Source: Govania unica (lineage in GTDB: Bacteria > Pseudomonadota > Alphaproteobacteria > Sphingomonadales > Govanellaceae). Taken from it: a stretch of 64,000 nucleotides of DNA. This document shows, piece after piece, positions 9,327-17,558 of the stretch. The stretch lies in NCBI RefSeq assembly GCF_027920805.1, contig NZ_JANWOI010000003.1, positions 372,001-436,000 of the forward strand. The letters are read 5' to 3'. Both the position numbers and the translations under genes were made by a program. The notes below the pieces were generated by a model. It had not been told where the DNA came from, searched no databases, and saw only the letters and a program-made list of their open reading frames with translations. Each line of letters opens with the position of its first letter. Positions within the stretch are counted from its first letter, which is position 1.

Positions 9327-10289
9327 ATGGATGTGGTAGCCGTCGATCTCGGGGGGACCAATGCGCGCTTTGCCATTGCGCGGATTGCCGAAGGCCGGGT
9401 GATCGAGGTCGGGGATATGACCACGCTCGCAACGGCACATTACGCGACGTTTCAATCCGCCTGGGAGGACTTCGCCGCGCGGCATGGCGGGCATCTGCCG
9501 TCTGCGGCTGCCATTGCCGTGGCCTGTCCGGTGAAAGGTCGGGAAATCAAACTGACCAACTGCCCCTGGGTGTTGTCGGTGGATGCGCTGCGGCGGGATC
9601 TTGACAGGCTGACCCTGGTCAATGATTTCGGGGCGGTCGGTCATGCGGTACGGCATCTTGACACGGGGCATTTGCAGCATGTCATGGGGCCGGACCGGCC
9701 CTTGCCGGAGCAGGGGTTGATCAGCATCATCGGGCCGGGGACCGGGCTTGGTGTGGCCCATCTGTTGCGGCGGAACGGTCATGCCTATGTGATTGAAACC
9801 GAAGGCGGGCATAGCGACTTCGCGCCCCTTGATGCGATCGAGGATCACATGCTCGGGCGGCTGCGGGAACGCTATCTCCGCGTCTCCGTGGAGCGGCTGG
9901 TGTCCGGTCCCGGGCTGCTTGGGATTTATGAGACGCTGGCGGAAATCGATGGCGCGCCCCGGTTGTTTCAGGATGACAAATCGCTGTGGGCCGCAGCGCT
10001 TGATGGCAGCGATCGCTTGGCGGTTGCGGCGCTTGATCGCTTTTGTCTGATTTTTGGCTCGGTTGCGGGGGACATCGCCTTGACGCAGGGGGCGTCGGCG
10101 GTGGTGATTGCCGGAGGGGTTGGCCTGCGGCTTGCGGACCGGCTTGCACATTCGGGGTTTGCGCGGCGGTTCTCCGCTAAGGGACGGTTTGAAGCCATGA
10201 TGATGGAACTGCCGGTCAAACTGATCACCCATCCCCATGTGGGATTGATCGGGGCCGCTGCGGCCTTTGCCGAGGAGCATGGCTTGTGA
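9327..10289 (+). CDS. glk: Glucokinase
   Basis: 320 residues, E. coli-type Glk family. Phosphorylates glucose with ATP and so feeds zwf. The phosphate loop AVDLGGTNARFAIA is at the N-terminus, with GPGTGLGVAHLL and ETEGGHSDFAP in the middle as in bacterial glucokinases. Presence of glk inside the Entner-Doudoroff operon suggests free glucose entering the cytoplasm rather than PTS uptake. The stop overlaps the eda GTG start by four bases. Confidence 0.95.
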   Translation: MDVVAVDLGGTNARFAIARIAEGRVIEVGDMTTLATAHYATFQSAWEDFAARHGGHLPSAAAIAVACPVKGREIKLTNCPWVLSVDALRRDLDRLTLVNDFGAVGHAVRHLDTGHLQHVMGPDRPLPEQGLISIIGPGTGLGVAHLLRRNGHAYVIETEGGHSDFAPLDAIEDHMLGRLRERYLRVSVERLVSGPGLLGIYETLAEIDGAPRLFQDDKSLWAAALDGSDRLAVAALDRFCLIFGSVAGDIALTQGASAVVIAGGVGLRLADRLAHSGFARRFSAKGRFEAMMMELPVKLITHPHVGLIGAAAAFAEEHGL

Positions 10290-10909
10290 GCGGTATCGAC
10301 GCGCTTATGCGCCGGGCGCCGGTCATTCCGGTGCTGACGGTTGAGGATGCGGCCGACGCGCGCCCTGTGGCCGAGGCTTTGGTTTCAGGCGGCTTGCCGG
10401 TGCTTGAGGTCACATTGCGGACCGCTGCGGCGCTTGACGTTATTGCTCGCATGGCTGCCGTTGAGGGGGCGATTGTCGGGGCCGGGACCGTGCTGACGGT
10501 GCGGGATCTTGATGCGGCGATGGAGGCCGGGGCACAGTTCATTGTCTCGCCCGGTCTGACGGAGTCTTTGGCCAAAGCGGCCATGGCGCGGGAGATTGCG
10601 TTTCTGCCGGGGGTTGCCACGGCGGGCGATATCATGCGCGGGCTTGATCTTGGGCTTGATCATTTCAAGTTTTTCCCGGCTGAGGCGGCGGGGGGGATAA
10701 GGGCGTTGCAGGCTCTTGCGGCGCCGTTTCGACAGTGCCGGTTTTGCCCGACGGGGGGCATTACGGCGGATCGGCTGGCGGAGTGGCTGGCGCTTCCGTC
10801 CGTGCTTTGTGTGGGGGGAAGTTGGCTTGTGCCGTCTGGTCCGGTTGATGCTGATGCCGTTCGGCTGCGTGCGCTTCAGGCGGTGACTGCGGCGGGACGG
10901 GGTGTCTGA
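10286..10909 (+). CDS. eda: 2-dehydro-3-deoxy-phosphogluconate (KDPG) aldolase
   Basis: 207 residues. Splits KDPG into pyruvate and glyceraldehyde-3-phosphate, last step of the Entner-Doudoroff pathway. The Schiff-base lysine lies in the conserved FKFFPAEAAGG, with GAGTVLTVRDL and FCPTGGI also present. GTG 10286 overlaps the glk stop (GTGA). No terminator is obvious before the regulator gene that follows 101 bases later. Confidence 0.96.
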   Translation: MSGIDALMRRAPVIPVLTVEDAADARPVAEALVSGGLPVLEVTLRTAAALDVIARMAAVEGAIVGAGTVLTVRDLDAAMEAGAQFIVSPGLTESLAKAAMAREIAFLPGVATAGDIMRGLDLGLDHFKFFPAEAAGGIRALQALAAPFRQCRFCPTGGITADRLAEWLALPSVLCVGGSWLVPSGPVDADAVRLRALQAVTAAGRGV

Positions 10910-10938
10910 TCTCTATACCCGGTGGAGGATTAACACGA

Positions 10939-10952
10939 TGGCAGCGCTGTCT
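10939..10952. promoter_or_regulatory. LacI-type operator before the regulator gene
   Basis: TGGCAGCGCTGTCT is a 14-base dyad with the central CG typical of LacI-family operators (consensus TGACAGCGCTGTCA by comparison with the zwf palindrome halves). It lies just ahead of a TATAAT at 10973-10978, about where the -35 region would be. Likely autoregulation of the downstream gene; inference. Confidence 0.55.
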
Positions 10953-11010
10953 TTTTGTCTTTGAAGTCGGTATATAATGGCCTCGGAGATTTTCTCATGA
11001 GGTGCTGAGC

Positions 11011-12015
11011 GTGACCCGGACAACGATCATCGACGTGGCGAATGCGGCGGGTGTTTCTATCAAGACGGTGTCCCGTGTCATCAACCGCGAGCCCAATGTC
11101 CGCTCGGCTATGAAGGATAAGGTCGAAGCGGCGATCAAGGCTTTGGGGTTTGTGCCGAATGCGGCTGCCCGTTCATTGGCCGGGTCGCGGTCCTATGTGA
11201 TCGGCACGATTTTCGACAATCCAAGCCCGAGTTATATTGTCAGCCTGCAACGCGGGGCCATGAAGGCTTGCCGCGATGCGGGTTATCATCTGACCATCGA
11301 GGAAATCAATCTGGCGGCTGGCCAGGTCGCGCAGCAGATGGCTCAGATGCTTGAAACATCGCGCATGGATGGCGTTCTGCTGTCGCCGCCGGTCACGGAT
11401 TGCGAGCCGGTGTTGGAGGCGCTTGAGGCCAAAAACATTCCCTATGTGCGTCTGACCCCGGCAGGTTATGCAGGGCGCTCCCACGAGGTGATGAGCGATG
11501 ATGCTGCGGCGGCCGGTGAAATTGCCCGGCATTTATGGGATCTTGGTCATCGTCGGCTGGCAGTTGTTGCGGGGCCTGCAACACATGGGGCGTCAAAGCT
11601 GCGGCTTGACGGTTTCATCGCTGGCATTGTTGCCATGGGTGGTGACGCAAAACAGGTGCGCGTGGCCCAGGGCGATTTTTCCTTCAAGTCGGGAATGGTC
11701 GCCGGGCGCAAGCTCCTCGGCGCGAAAAACCGGCCGACGGCCATCTTCGCCAGCAATGACGATATGGCGGCCGGGGTTTTTTCCGCCGCCAGTCAATTGG
11801 AGCTTAAAATTCCCGTCGACGTTTCAGTGGCGGGATATGATGACAGCGCCATTGCCGAGCTGGTCTGGCCGTCTTTGACCACAGTCCGCCAGCCCATAAT
11901 TGACATGGCGGCGGAGGCGGCCCGCATGCTGATCGAGCGGCGAGGGGGGGAAACCCCGCACAGCATTCGCATGCCCTACAGGGTCATCATTCGCCAATCC
12001 ACCGGGCCTGCGTGA
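11011..12015 (+). CDS. LacI-family transcriptional regulator, probable Entner-Doudoroff regulator
   Basis: 334 residues, normal for LacI. The helix-turn-helix TIIDVANAAGVSIKTVSRVIN is at residues 5-25 (in family position), followed by the hinge and a periplasmic-binding-protein-like effector domain (GLxxxN-like IGTIFDNPSPSY, SNDDMAAGVFSAA, VSVAGYDDSAIAELVWPSLT). GTG 11011 is preferred over GTG 11002 because GAGG at 10999-11002 then sits eight bases ahead. Location after eda plus matching dyads before zwf and before itself suggest it represses the zwf operon and itself. The inducer is unknown; a pathway sugar acid or phosphate is plausible. Confidence 0.9.
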   Translation: MTRTTIIDVANAAGVSIKTVSRVINREPNVRSAMKDKVEAAIKALGFVPNAAARSLAGSRSYVIGTIFDNPSPSYIVSLQRGAMKACRDAGYHLTIEEINLAAGQVAQQMAQMLETSRMDGVLLSPPVTDCEPVLEALEAKNIPYVRLTPAGYAGRSHEVMSDDAAAAGEIARHLWDLGHRRLAVVAGPATHGASKLRLDGFIAGIVAMGGDAKQVRVAQGDFSFKSGMVAGRKLLGAKNRPTAIFASNDDMAAGVFSAASQLELKIPVDVSVAGYDDSAIAELVWPSLTTVRQPIIDMAAEAARMLIERRGGETPHSIRMPYRVIIRQSTGPA

Positions 12016-12147
12016 AGGACAGCCGCAGGCCGGCCTTTTCAGCATGATCGTTGTCTCCGGTGAATTCGGCGTGTATCCTCGACAGACGTGTATCCTTCGT
12101 AAGCATAAGTTCCCCCCAATTATGCCTCCCCTCGAAAGGAACGCCTG

Positions 12148-12744
12148 ATGACGAAGCCCCATGCCAAGACCAATCCGGAAAACTCCAAAATGAGCAGCCA
12201 GCCATGGCTTCATCAAGAAGGCGTTGAAATTCAAGCCTATGGCACTGTGCGCCAATTACCTATTGGCCTTTCCCGCGATGTTCGGCTTTATTCATGTCAA
12301 CGGCTTAACCAGATCCTGGCCGATCTGCAGATTCTGCATGCCCTTTATAAGAAGCATCATTGGGTGATGCGCGGCGCGACATTTTATCAATTACATCTGA
12401 TACTTGATAAACATGCGGGCGAGCTTTCCGAGCTGATCGATATGGTTGCTGAACGGATTCAGAGTCTTGGTGGTATTGCGGTGGGTGATCCCCGGCATAT
12501 TGCCGAATTCACGCAGATTGGGCGGGCTCCGAATGGCTGTGAAGAGGTTCCGGCCATGCTGTCGCGGCTGCTTGAGGGGCATGAGCTGATTCTGATGGAC
12601 AGCCACGACGCCGCCTCCAAGGTCGATGATCAGGGCGATGATGGCACGAACGACGTGATCGTTTCAGGTGTGATCCGCCTCAATGAAGCACAGGCCTGGT
12701 TCATTGCAGAGCATCTGGTCGATACGCCGCTGCTACATGTCTAG
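12148..12744 (+). CDS. Dps-like ferritin / starvation DNA-binding protein
   Basis: 198 residues, Dps family (usual 160-200). Dps oxidises and stores iron in a dodecamer and protects DNA from peroxide. The inter-subunit ferroxidase ligands are visible as HHWVMRG, QLHLILD and the ELIDMVAERI segment, followed by LGG. The first ~35 residues form a polar tail (KTNPENSKMSSQ) of the kind used for DNA contact in some Dps proteins. ATG 12148 follows AAAGGAACG. A small acidic protein gene lies just downstream, with a GC-rich hairpin between them. Confidence 0.9.
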   Translation: MTKPHAKTNPENSKMSSQPWLHQEGVEIQAYGTVRQLPIGLSRDVRLYSCQRLNQILADLQILHALYKKHHWVMRGATFYQLHLILDKHAGELSELIDMVAERIQSLGGIAVGDPRHIAEFTQIGRAPNGCEEVPAMLSRLLEGHELILMDSHDAASKVDDQGDDGTNDVIVSGVIRLNEAQAWFIAEHLVDTPLLHV

Positions 12745-12766
12745 GGGGTGGAAAAGCGGCCTGTAA

Positions 12767-13009
<243 letters not shown>

Positions 13010-13055
13010 TCGTTCGATGTCGAGTGCGCCTCGGTCTTGTTTTTTGGGACAGTCG

Positions 13056-14420
13056 TCAGATGTTGGCGATGAACAGGAATAACACGGCCAGGGGCACGAT
13101 GAAGCGGATGGTAAAAAACCAGACCGAATGAATGGCCGGGGATTTGAAATTCACTTCCTCCCGGATGGAATGCGGTGTCAGCGCCCAGGCGGCGAGAATG
13201 CAGATCAGGATCCCGCCAAGCGGCATCATGATGTTCGAGGCCACATAATCAATGATCTGAAACGGATTGGCGCTGGTCAGGATCGGCGCGCCGCTCAAAG
13301 GGTGGAAATCCTGCCAGATGTTGAAGGAAAACACCGTGAGCAGCCCGACCACCCAAATGGCAAAGCAGGTGGCGAGCACCAGAACCTTGCGCGAATATCT
13401 GGTGAAATCCTCAAGCACGGCAATGATGGATTCAATTAGCGTGATCGCCGAGGTGAGCCCGGCAAAGCCAAGCAACAGAAAGAACAGGGTGGCGAACAGA
13501 TAGCCGCCGGTCATCTGTCCGAACGCCACGGGAAGGCTTTTGAACAACAGCCCCGGCCCTTCGGCCGGAGACAGGCCATATTGGATGGTGATGGGAAAAA
13601 TCGTCAGGCCCGCGACGATGGAGACAATGGCATTGGCCCCGCCCACCACCATGGAGGCTTTGCCGATGGAATAGGATTTCGACATATAGGCCCCAAGCGT
13701 CAACATCACGCCGACGCCGACACCGAGCGAGAAAAAGGCATGGCCGAAAGCAACGGTGACGGTGTGCAAGGTGACTTTGGAAAGGTCGGGCAGAAACATG
13801 AATTTCGCGGCCGCCAGAAATTCGCTTTCGATGACCACATAAAGAAACAACAGAAACAGGATCACCAGCAAGCCGGAGGTCATCCAGCCGAGGGCCGCTT
13901 CAACGCCCTTGTTGACGCCGCGCGCCACGAAATATCCTGCGGCGGCAATGAAGATGGCCTGAAACAGGATCAGTCGCGCCGGTGAAGCCATCAGGCTGTC
14001 GAATCCGGCGGAGGATTGTTCGATGGATATATTCTGGAACTTGCCCATCAGCGCCTGGACAAAATAATCAAACGTCCAGCCGGCGATGACGCAATAAAAG
14101 CTAAGGATGAGAAAGACAGCGAGCGTCCCCATGATGCCGAAACGACGCCAGTTGACGCTGATGCTTTGGGACTGCCGCAAGCGATCCATGGTTTGAACCG
14201 CGCTTGCGGCCCCCATGCGTCCAATGGCGTATTCCGCGATCAGGGCTGGAACGGCAATGAGAAATTGGGCGAGCAGAAATATCAGGACAAAAGCGCCCCC
14301 GCCGTTTTCTCCGGCAAGATAGGTAAAGCGCCAGACTGTATTGATCCCGATTGCGGTTCCGATGGACACAGCAATGAACAGGAGTTCGGAAGACCACTTC
14401 CGCTCGCCAGCAACAGTCAT
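13056..14420 (-). CDS. Sodium-dependent transporter, neurotransmitter:sodium symporter (NSS) family
   Basis: 454 residues with about eleven or twelve hydrophobic segments. The N-terminal signature SIGTAIGINTVWRF-TYLAGENGGGAFVLIF corresponds to the NSS core 'GxGNVWRFPY..NGGGAF', which forms the sodium and amino acid site in LeuT-like proteins. Imports an amino acid or related amine with Na+ across the inner membrane; substrate not determinable. Third gene of a minus-strand VOC-RidA-transporter operon, 21 bases after RidA. The surrounding catabolic-looking genes suggest an amino acid or nitrogenous substrate. Confidence 0.9.
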   Translation of the reverse strand: MTVAGERKWSSELLFIAVSIGTAIGINTVWRFTYLAGENGGGAFVLIFLLAQFLIAVPALIAEYAIGRMGAASAVQTMDRLRQSQSISVNWRRFGIMGTLAVFLILSFYCVIAGWTFDYFVQALMGKFQNISIEQSSAGFDSLMASPARLILFQAIFIAAAGYFVARGVNKGVEAALGWMTSGLLVILFLLFLYVVIESEFLAAAKFMFLPDLSKVTLHTVTVAFGHAFFSLGVGVGVMLTLGAYMSKSYSIGKASMVVGGANAIVSIVAGLTIFPITIQYGLSPAEGPGLLFKSLPVAFGQMTGGYLFATLFFLLLGFAGLTSAITLIESIIAVLEDFTRYSRKVLVLATCFAIWVVGLLTVFSFNIWQDFHPLSGAPILTSANPFQIIDYVASNIMMPLGGILICILAAWALTPHSIREEVNFKSPAIHSVWFFTIRFIVPLAVLFLFIANI

Positions 14421-14441
14421 ATGGAAACCCCGTTTACGCGA

Positions 14442-14855
14442 TTAGTTGGAGACGACGGCTGTCGCCTCGATCTCGATCAGGAAATCCGGCAGGGCCAGAC
14501 ACTGAACACCGATCAACGTATTTGCCGGAGGTGTGGTACCGCCGAAAAATGCACCAATGCCTGCGCCGATGACGGCCAGTTTGTCGGGGCTGTGGTTGAC
14601 CACATAGGTGCGGATCCGCACGACATCATCGGGTGTGGCACCGGCGGCGGCCAGCACGTCCTTGAGGTTCTGGAAGCTTTGCGCGATCTGCGCCGCAAGA
14701 TCGCCCGCACCGACGACATTTCCCTGTGCGTCCCAGGCCACCTGACCGGCGCAATGAATGGTGCGCCCGCCTTCGGAGATGGTGGCGTGGGAAAACCCAA
14801 AGGGAACAGCCGGATACATTGAGTCTGGATTGAGAGTTTTACGGGACATGATCAT
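14442..14855 (-). CDS. RidA/YjgF/YER057c-family protein
   Basis: 137 residues, Rid superfamily. Archetypal RidA deaminates reactive enamine/imine intermediates. Visible features are CAGQVAWDAQGNVVGAGDL, FQNLKDVLAAAGATPDDVVRI (two pieces) and LPDFLIEIEATAVV at the C-terminus. The conserved Arg of the 'PARxxV' motif (Arg105 in E. coli RidA) is replaced by Asn here (PPANTLIGV), so it is probably a divergent Rid subgroup acting in a specific pathway rather than the housekeeping deaminase. Its start overlaps the end of the VOC gene by four bases; ATG 14849 is a possible alternative start. Confidence 0.88.
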   Translation of the reverse strand: MIMSRKTLNPDSMYPAVPFGFSHATISEGGRTIHCAGQVAWDAQGNVVGAGDLAAQIAQSFQNLKDVLAAAGATPDDVVRIRTYVVNHSPDKLAVIGAGIGAFFGGTTPPANTLIGVQCLALPDFLIEIEATAVVSN

Positions 14856-15391
14856 TCACCTGTTAAATATTCAACGAGTTCCAACTGATTGCCGAAGGGA
14901 TCGCAAAGATAGCGATTTTTGACACCCGCGCAGGGGCCTTCGGTCATTTCGATGGTGCCGGGCATGAGCTTGCAACCATGGCTTTCAAGATGCGCGGCCA
15001 CCGCGTCGGCATCCTTGACGCGGAGGGCAATATGATGCCCACCCACATCCGAATTGCGCGGCGGTGTGCGGGTTGCGTCTGTGGGTTTGTGATACTGAAA
15101 CAGCTCGAAATTCAAATTCGGCGCCAGTTCCAGCATGGCGAGCGTCAGGCAACCGCCCGGAACATTCACATGTTCGGCCATCCAGTCCTGCCCGCCAGGT
15201 CCAGGCGGCAGATCCTTCGCGTCAATGGGACCGAGACGATAAAGCTCTCTCGCCCCAAAGGCTTGTTGATAGAAACTGCTCACGGCGTCGATATCGGCCA
15301 CCGTCCAGGACACATGATCGACTCGCTCAATGAGCTCACCAAAGCCAACAGATGGTCGCAAAGCCTTTTGATCGGCGGTCATTGTCTGCAT
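14852..15391 (-). CDS. VOC-superfamily (glyoxalase/extradiol dioxygenase-like) protein
   Basis: 179 residues, single vicinal-oxygen-chelate module pair. Segments DHVSWTVADIDAVSSFYQQ, GGHHIALRVKDADAVAAHLE and YLCDPFGNQLELVEYL give the betaalphabetabetabeta pattern, with a first-strand His, a central His and the C-terminal Glu as likely metal ligands. Reaction unknown (isomerase, lyase or dioxygenase are possible). First gene of the VOC-RidA-symporter operon, divergent from the DHDPS-family gene, which suggests a shared catabolic route. Confidence 0.85.
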   Translation of the reverse strand: MQTMTADQKALRPSVGFGELIERVDHVSWTVADIDAVSSFYQQAFGARELYRLGPIDAKDLPPGPGGQDWMAEHVNVPGGCLTLAMLELAPNLNFELFQYHKPTDATRTPPRNSDVGGHHIALRVKDADAVAAHLESHGCKLMPGTIEMTEGPCAGVKNRYLCDPFGNQLELVEYLTGE

Positions 15392-15627
15392 CCTCCCTTA
15401 CAACTTGCGAGATTTCCGTTCGAAGTTTGGCCTTCAAACCAGCTTCATACAATTGTCAGGAGCGGCATATAACGTTGCGTAAATCGCACCTTAATCTTGT
15501 CGTCCCCGCAGATAAGGTTAATGATTGCGTTTTTTGGAACAACACAAGACATTAATTGCTATTGCAACAATATAAGCAAGCTTCCTATTTTATAGACTAA
15601 GCTATTTATATGGATTTTGAGGGCTCT

Positions 15628-16545
15628 ATGGATAGGAATTCTGTCGATTGGCGTGGTTATATGCCAGCCATAACCACCACCTTCACGCGTGATGGTGATT
15701 ATGATGCACGCGGCCATGCTGAGCTTCTCGAATGGTTATATGCCGAAGGCATGCACGGAATCGTGGCGCTTGGCACCACGGGCGAATGGTTCAGTCTGCA
15801 ACCAACCGAAAAAGCCGCAGTCTTTCAAAATATCGCGGCGACGCTCAAAGGTAAAATTCCGTTGATTGCCGGTTGCACCGGATATACGGCATCCGAGGTC
15901 GGTGCCAATATGGCCGCCGCCGCGGAGGCCGGGTTTGACGGCGTGCTGATCACGCCGCCGCCCTATATCTGTTTGTCCGACGCCGAAATTCTTGAATTTT
16001 ACCGCGAAGCTGCCAAGCAGACGAAACTGCCGATCTGCATTTATAACTGGCCGCCCGGGACCAATATCGATCTGTCACTGCCCTTGATCGAAAAATTGAT
16101 CGAGATCGATAATGTGGTGGCGCTTAAACATTCGACCAGTCGGTTGGATCATTTCTCCAAAGTGTTTTTCGCCATTCGCGATCGCGTGCGGGTGTTCGGC
16201 TTTAATATGGATGAGCTTGGGCTGACGTTGCTCGCGCATCAGGGCGGCGATGGCACCATGGGCGCGGGTGCGGTTCTTGGGCGCGACCATCCGAATTTCT
16301 ATAATGAAATCTGGAACGGAAATTTGGAGGCAGCTCGGGAATGCGGGGCCCGCGATCGCGTGATCCTGACCGAATGGTATACGGAGCATCTGACGGCGCG
16401 CTTCGGCTCGCCACAAGCGATCCTCAAAGAAGCCTTCAATGTGATGGGTCTGCCCGGTGGCTATCCACGTCGCCCGATTCTGCCTTTGCAGGACAGTGAG
16501 CGGGAGATTGTCAGGGCCACTTTGGAAAAGCTCGGCAAGATATAA
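15628..16545 (+). CDS. Dihydrodipicolinate synthase/N-acetylneuraminate lyase-family aldolase
   Basis: 305 residues, class I aldolase of the DHDPS/NAL superfamily. The pyruvate Schiff-base lysine is K167 in VALKHST, the catalytic Tyr is Y139 in CIYNWPPGTN, and the GTTGEW motif lies near residue 49. The gene is not beside lysine-biosynthesis genes, so a catabolic aldolase or dehydratase (keto-sugar acid, hydroxyproline or similar) is more likely than DapA. ATG 15628 is preferred (GAGGG just upstream); ATG 15610 in the same frame lacks a ribosome site. Divergent from the VOC operon and convergent with a LysR gene ten bases away. Confidence 0.88.
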   Translation: MDRNSVDWRGYMPAITTTFTRDGDYDARGHAELLEWLYAEGMHGIVALGTTGEWFSLQPTEKAAVFQNIAATLKGKIPLIAGCTGYTASEVGANMAAAAEAGFDGVLITPPPYICLSDAEILEFYREAAKQTKLPICIYNWPPGTNIDLSLPLIEKLIEIDNVVALKHSTSRLDHFSKVFFAIRDRVRVFGFNMDELGLTLLAHQGGDGTMGAGAVLGRDHPNFYNEIWNGNLEAARECGARDRVILTEWYTEHLTARFGSPQAILKEAFNVMGLPGGYPRRPILPLQDSEREIVRATLEKLGKI

Positions 16546-16554
16546 GCCTGCGGC

Positions 16555-17466
16555 TCAGCGCTTCAGTCCTTGCGACAGATTTGACGACACCAGGTTCATG
16601 AAAGAAATAATCGCGGTTGGCAATTGCCGACCGCGCCGGGTCATGACGTTCACCGTGGTTTCTGCCAGGATCGGATTGTCGATGGGAATGGACACCAGAC
16701 TGCCCTGAGCAATTTCGGCCAAGGCGGCAACCTGCGGCAAAATGGTCGAGCCTTTGCCCGAATAGGTGAAGTCCTTCAACAGCGCCAGCGAATTCGACGT
16801 GAAGTTCGCCTTCAGATGCACGCCGTCGCGCAGTTGCGCCTGTTCCAGCATCTGACGAATGCGAAAAGAATGCCCGGGCAGCGCCAGCAATTCATTGCCG
16901 AGATCTTTCAACTGCACAGTGTCCTGCTTGGCCAGCGGATGGCCCGGCGCGACCATGAAACAAATCGGTGCGGGAAGCGATAACCGGCGGCTCAGACGCG
17001 GATCGGCGGGGGCCTCGAATGTCAGGCCGAAATGCACGTCATCTTCACTCACCATGCGAGCAAGGTCATTGGTGGCGGCAATTTCCACATTGATGCTGAT
17101 GCCGGGATGGGCGGCGATGAAATCGGCGACGATAGAGGCAAAATGATTGCTGACGAAACCTTCCCCCATGGCAACCTGAATATTGCCCCGGCGCTGGCCG
17201 CGCAGATTTTCGATATTTTCGCGAAAGGTTTCCTCAAGCGCCAGTTCTTCCCGGTAATAGTCGATGACGGAATCACCGGCTTCAGTCAGTTTGATGGAGC
17301 GCCGCCCGCGCTCGATCAAAGGCAACCCAACTTCTTCTTCCAGCAGTGAAATCTGACGGCTGATGGACGATGGCGCCACGTTCAAAAGATCGCTCGCCGC
17401 CCGCATGGACCCCGCCTTATGGGTCATATAAAAATAATGTATCCGCGACAGGCTGAGTTTTTTCAT
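16555..17466 (-). CDS. LysR-family transcriptional regulator
   Basis: 303 residues, normal LysR size. The winged helix is at the N-terminus (YFYMTHKAGSMRAASDLLN-VAPSSISRQISLLEEEVG, with RRSIKLTEAG after it) and the rest is a periplasmic-binding-type effector domain. Converges on the DHDPS-family gene and so is the probable regulator of the divergent VOC/DHDPS genes. No HTH residue is missing. A partial inverted repeat (ATAATG-N13-CATTAT, 17500-17524) upstream may be its own operator. Confidence 0.9.
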   Translation of the reverse strand: MKKLSLSRIHYFYMTHKAGSMRAASDLLNVAPSSISRQISLLEEEVGLPLIERGRRSIKLTEAGDSVIDYYREELALEETFRENIENLRGQRRGNIQVAMGEGFVSNHFASIVADFIAAHPGISINVEIAATNDLARMVSEDDVHFGLTFEAPADPRLSRRLSLPAPICFMVAPGHPLAKQDTVQLKDLGNELLALPGHSFRIRQMLEQAQLRDGVHLKANFTSNSLALLKDFTYSGKGSTILPQVAALAEIAQGSLVSIPIDNPILAETTVNVMTRRGRQLPTAIISFMNLVSSNLSQGLKR

Positions 17467-17499
17467 GTAGGCAGGTCCAAGGGTTGCGGCTTTTAACGC

Positions 17500-17524
17500 A
17501 TAATGCGATTTGCAGTGTCATTAT
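17500..17524. promoter_or_regulatory. Inverted repeat upstream of LysR gene
   Basis: ATAATG-N13-CATTAT, 33 bases ahead of the LysR start on the minus strand. Position and A/T-rich dyad suit LysR autoregulation, but arms are only six bases, so support is modest. Confidence 0.3.
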
Positions 17525-17558
17525 TGCAAAGAAGGGCGGCTATGTGCCAGCTCTTTGT

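Noticed and set aside
15556-15567. TTGC-N4-GCAA dyad in the VOC/DHDPS divergent region as a LysR site
   Set aside because: Only four-base arms, which occur easily by chance; not strong enough to call.
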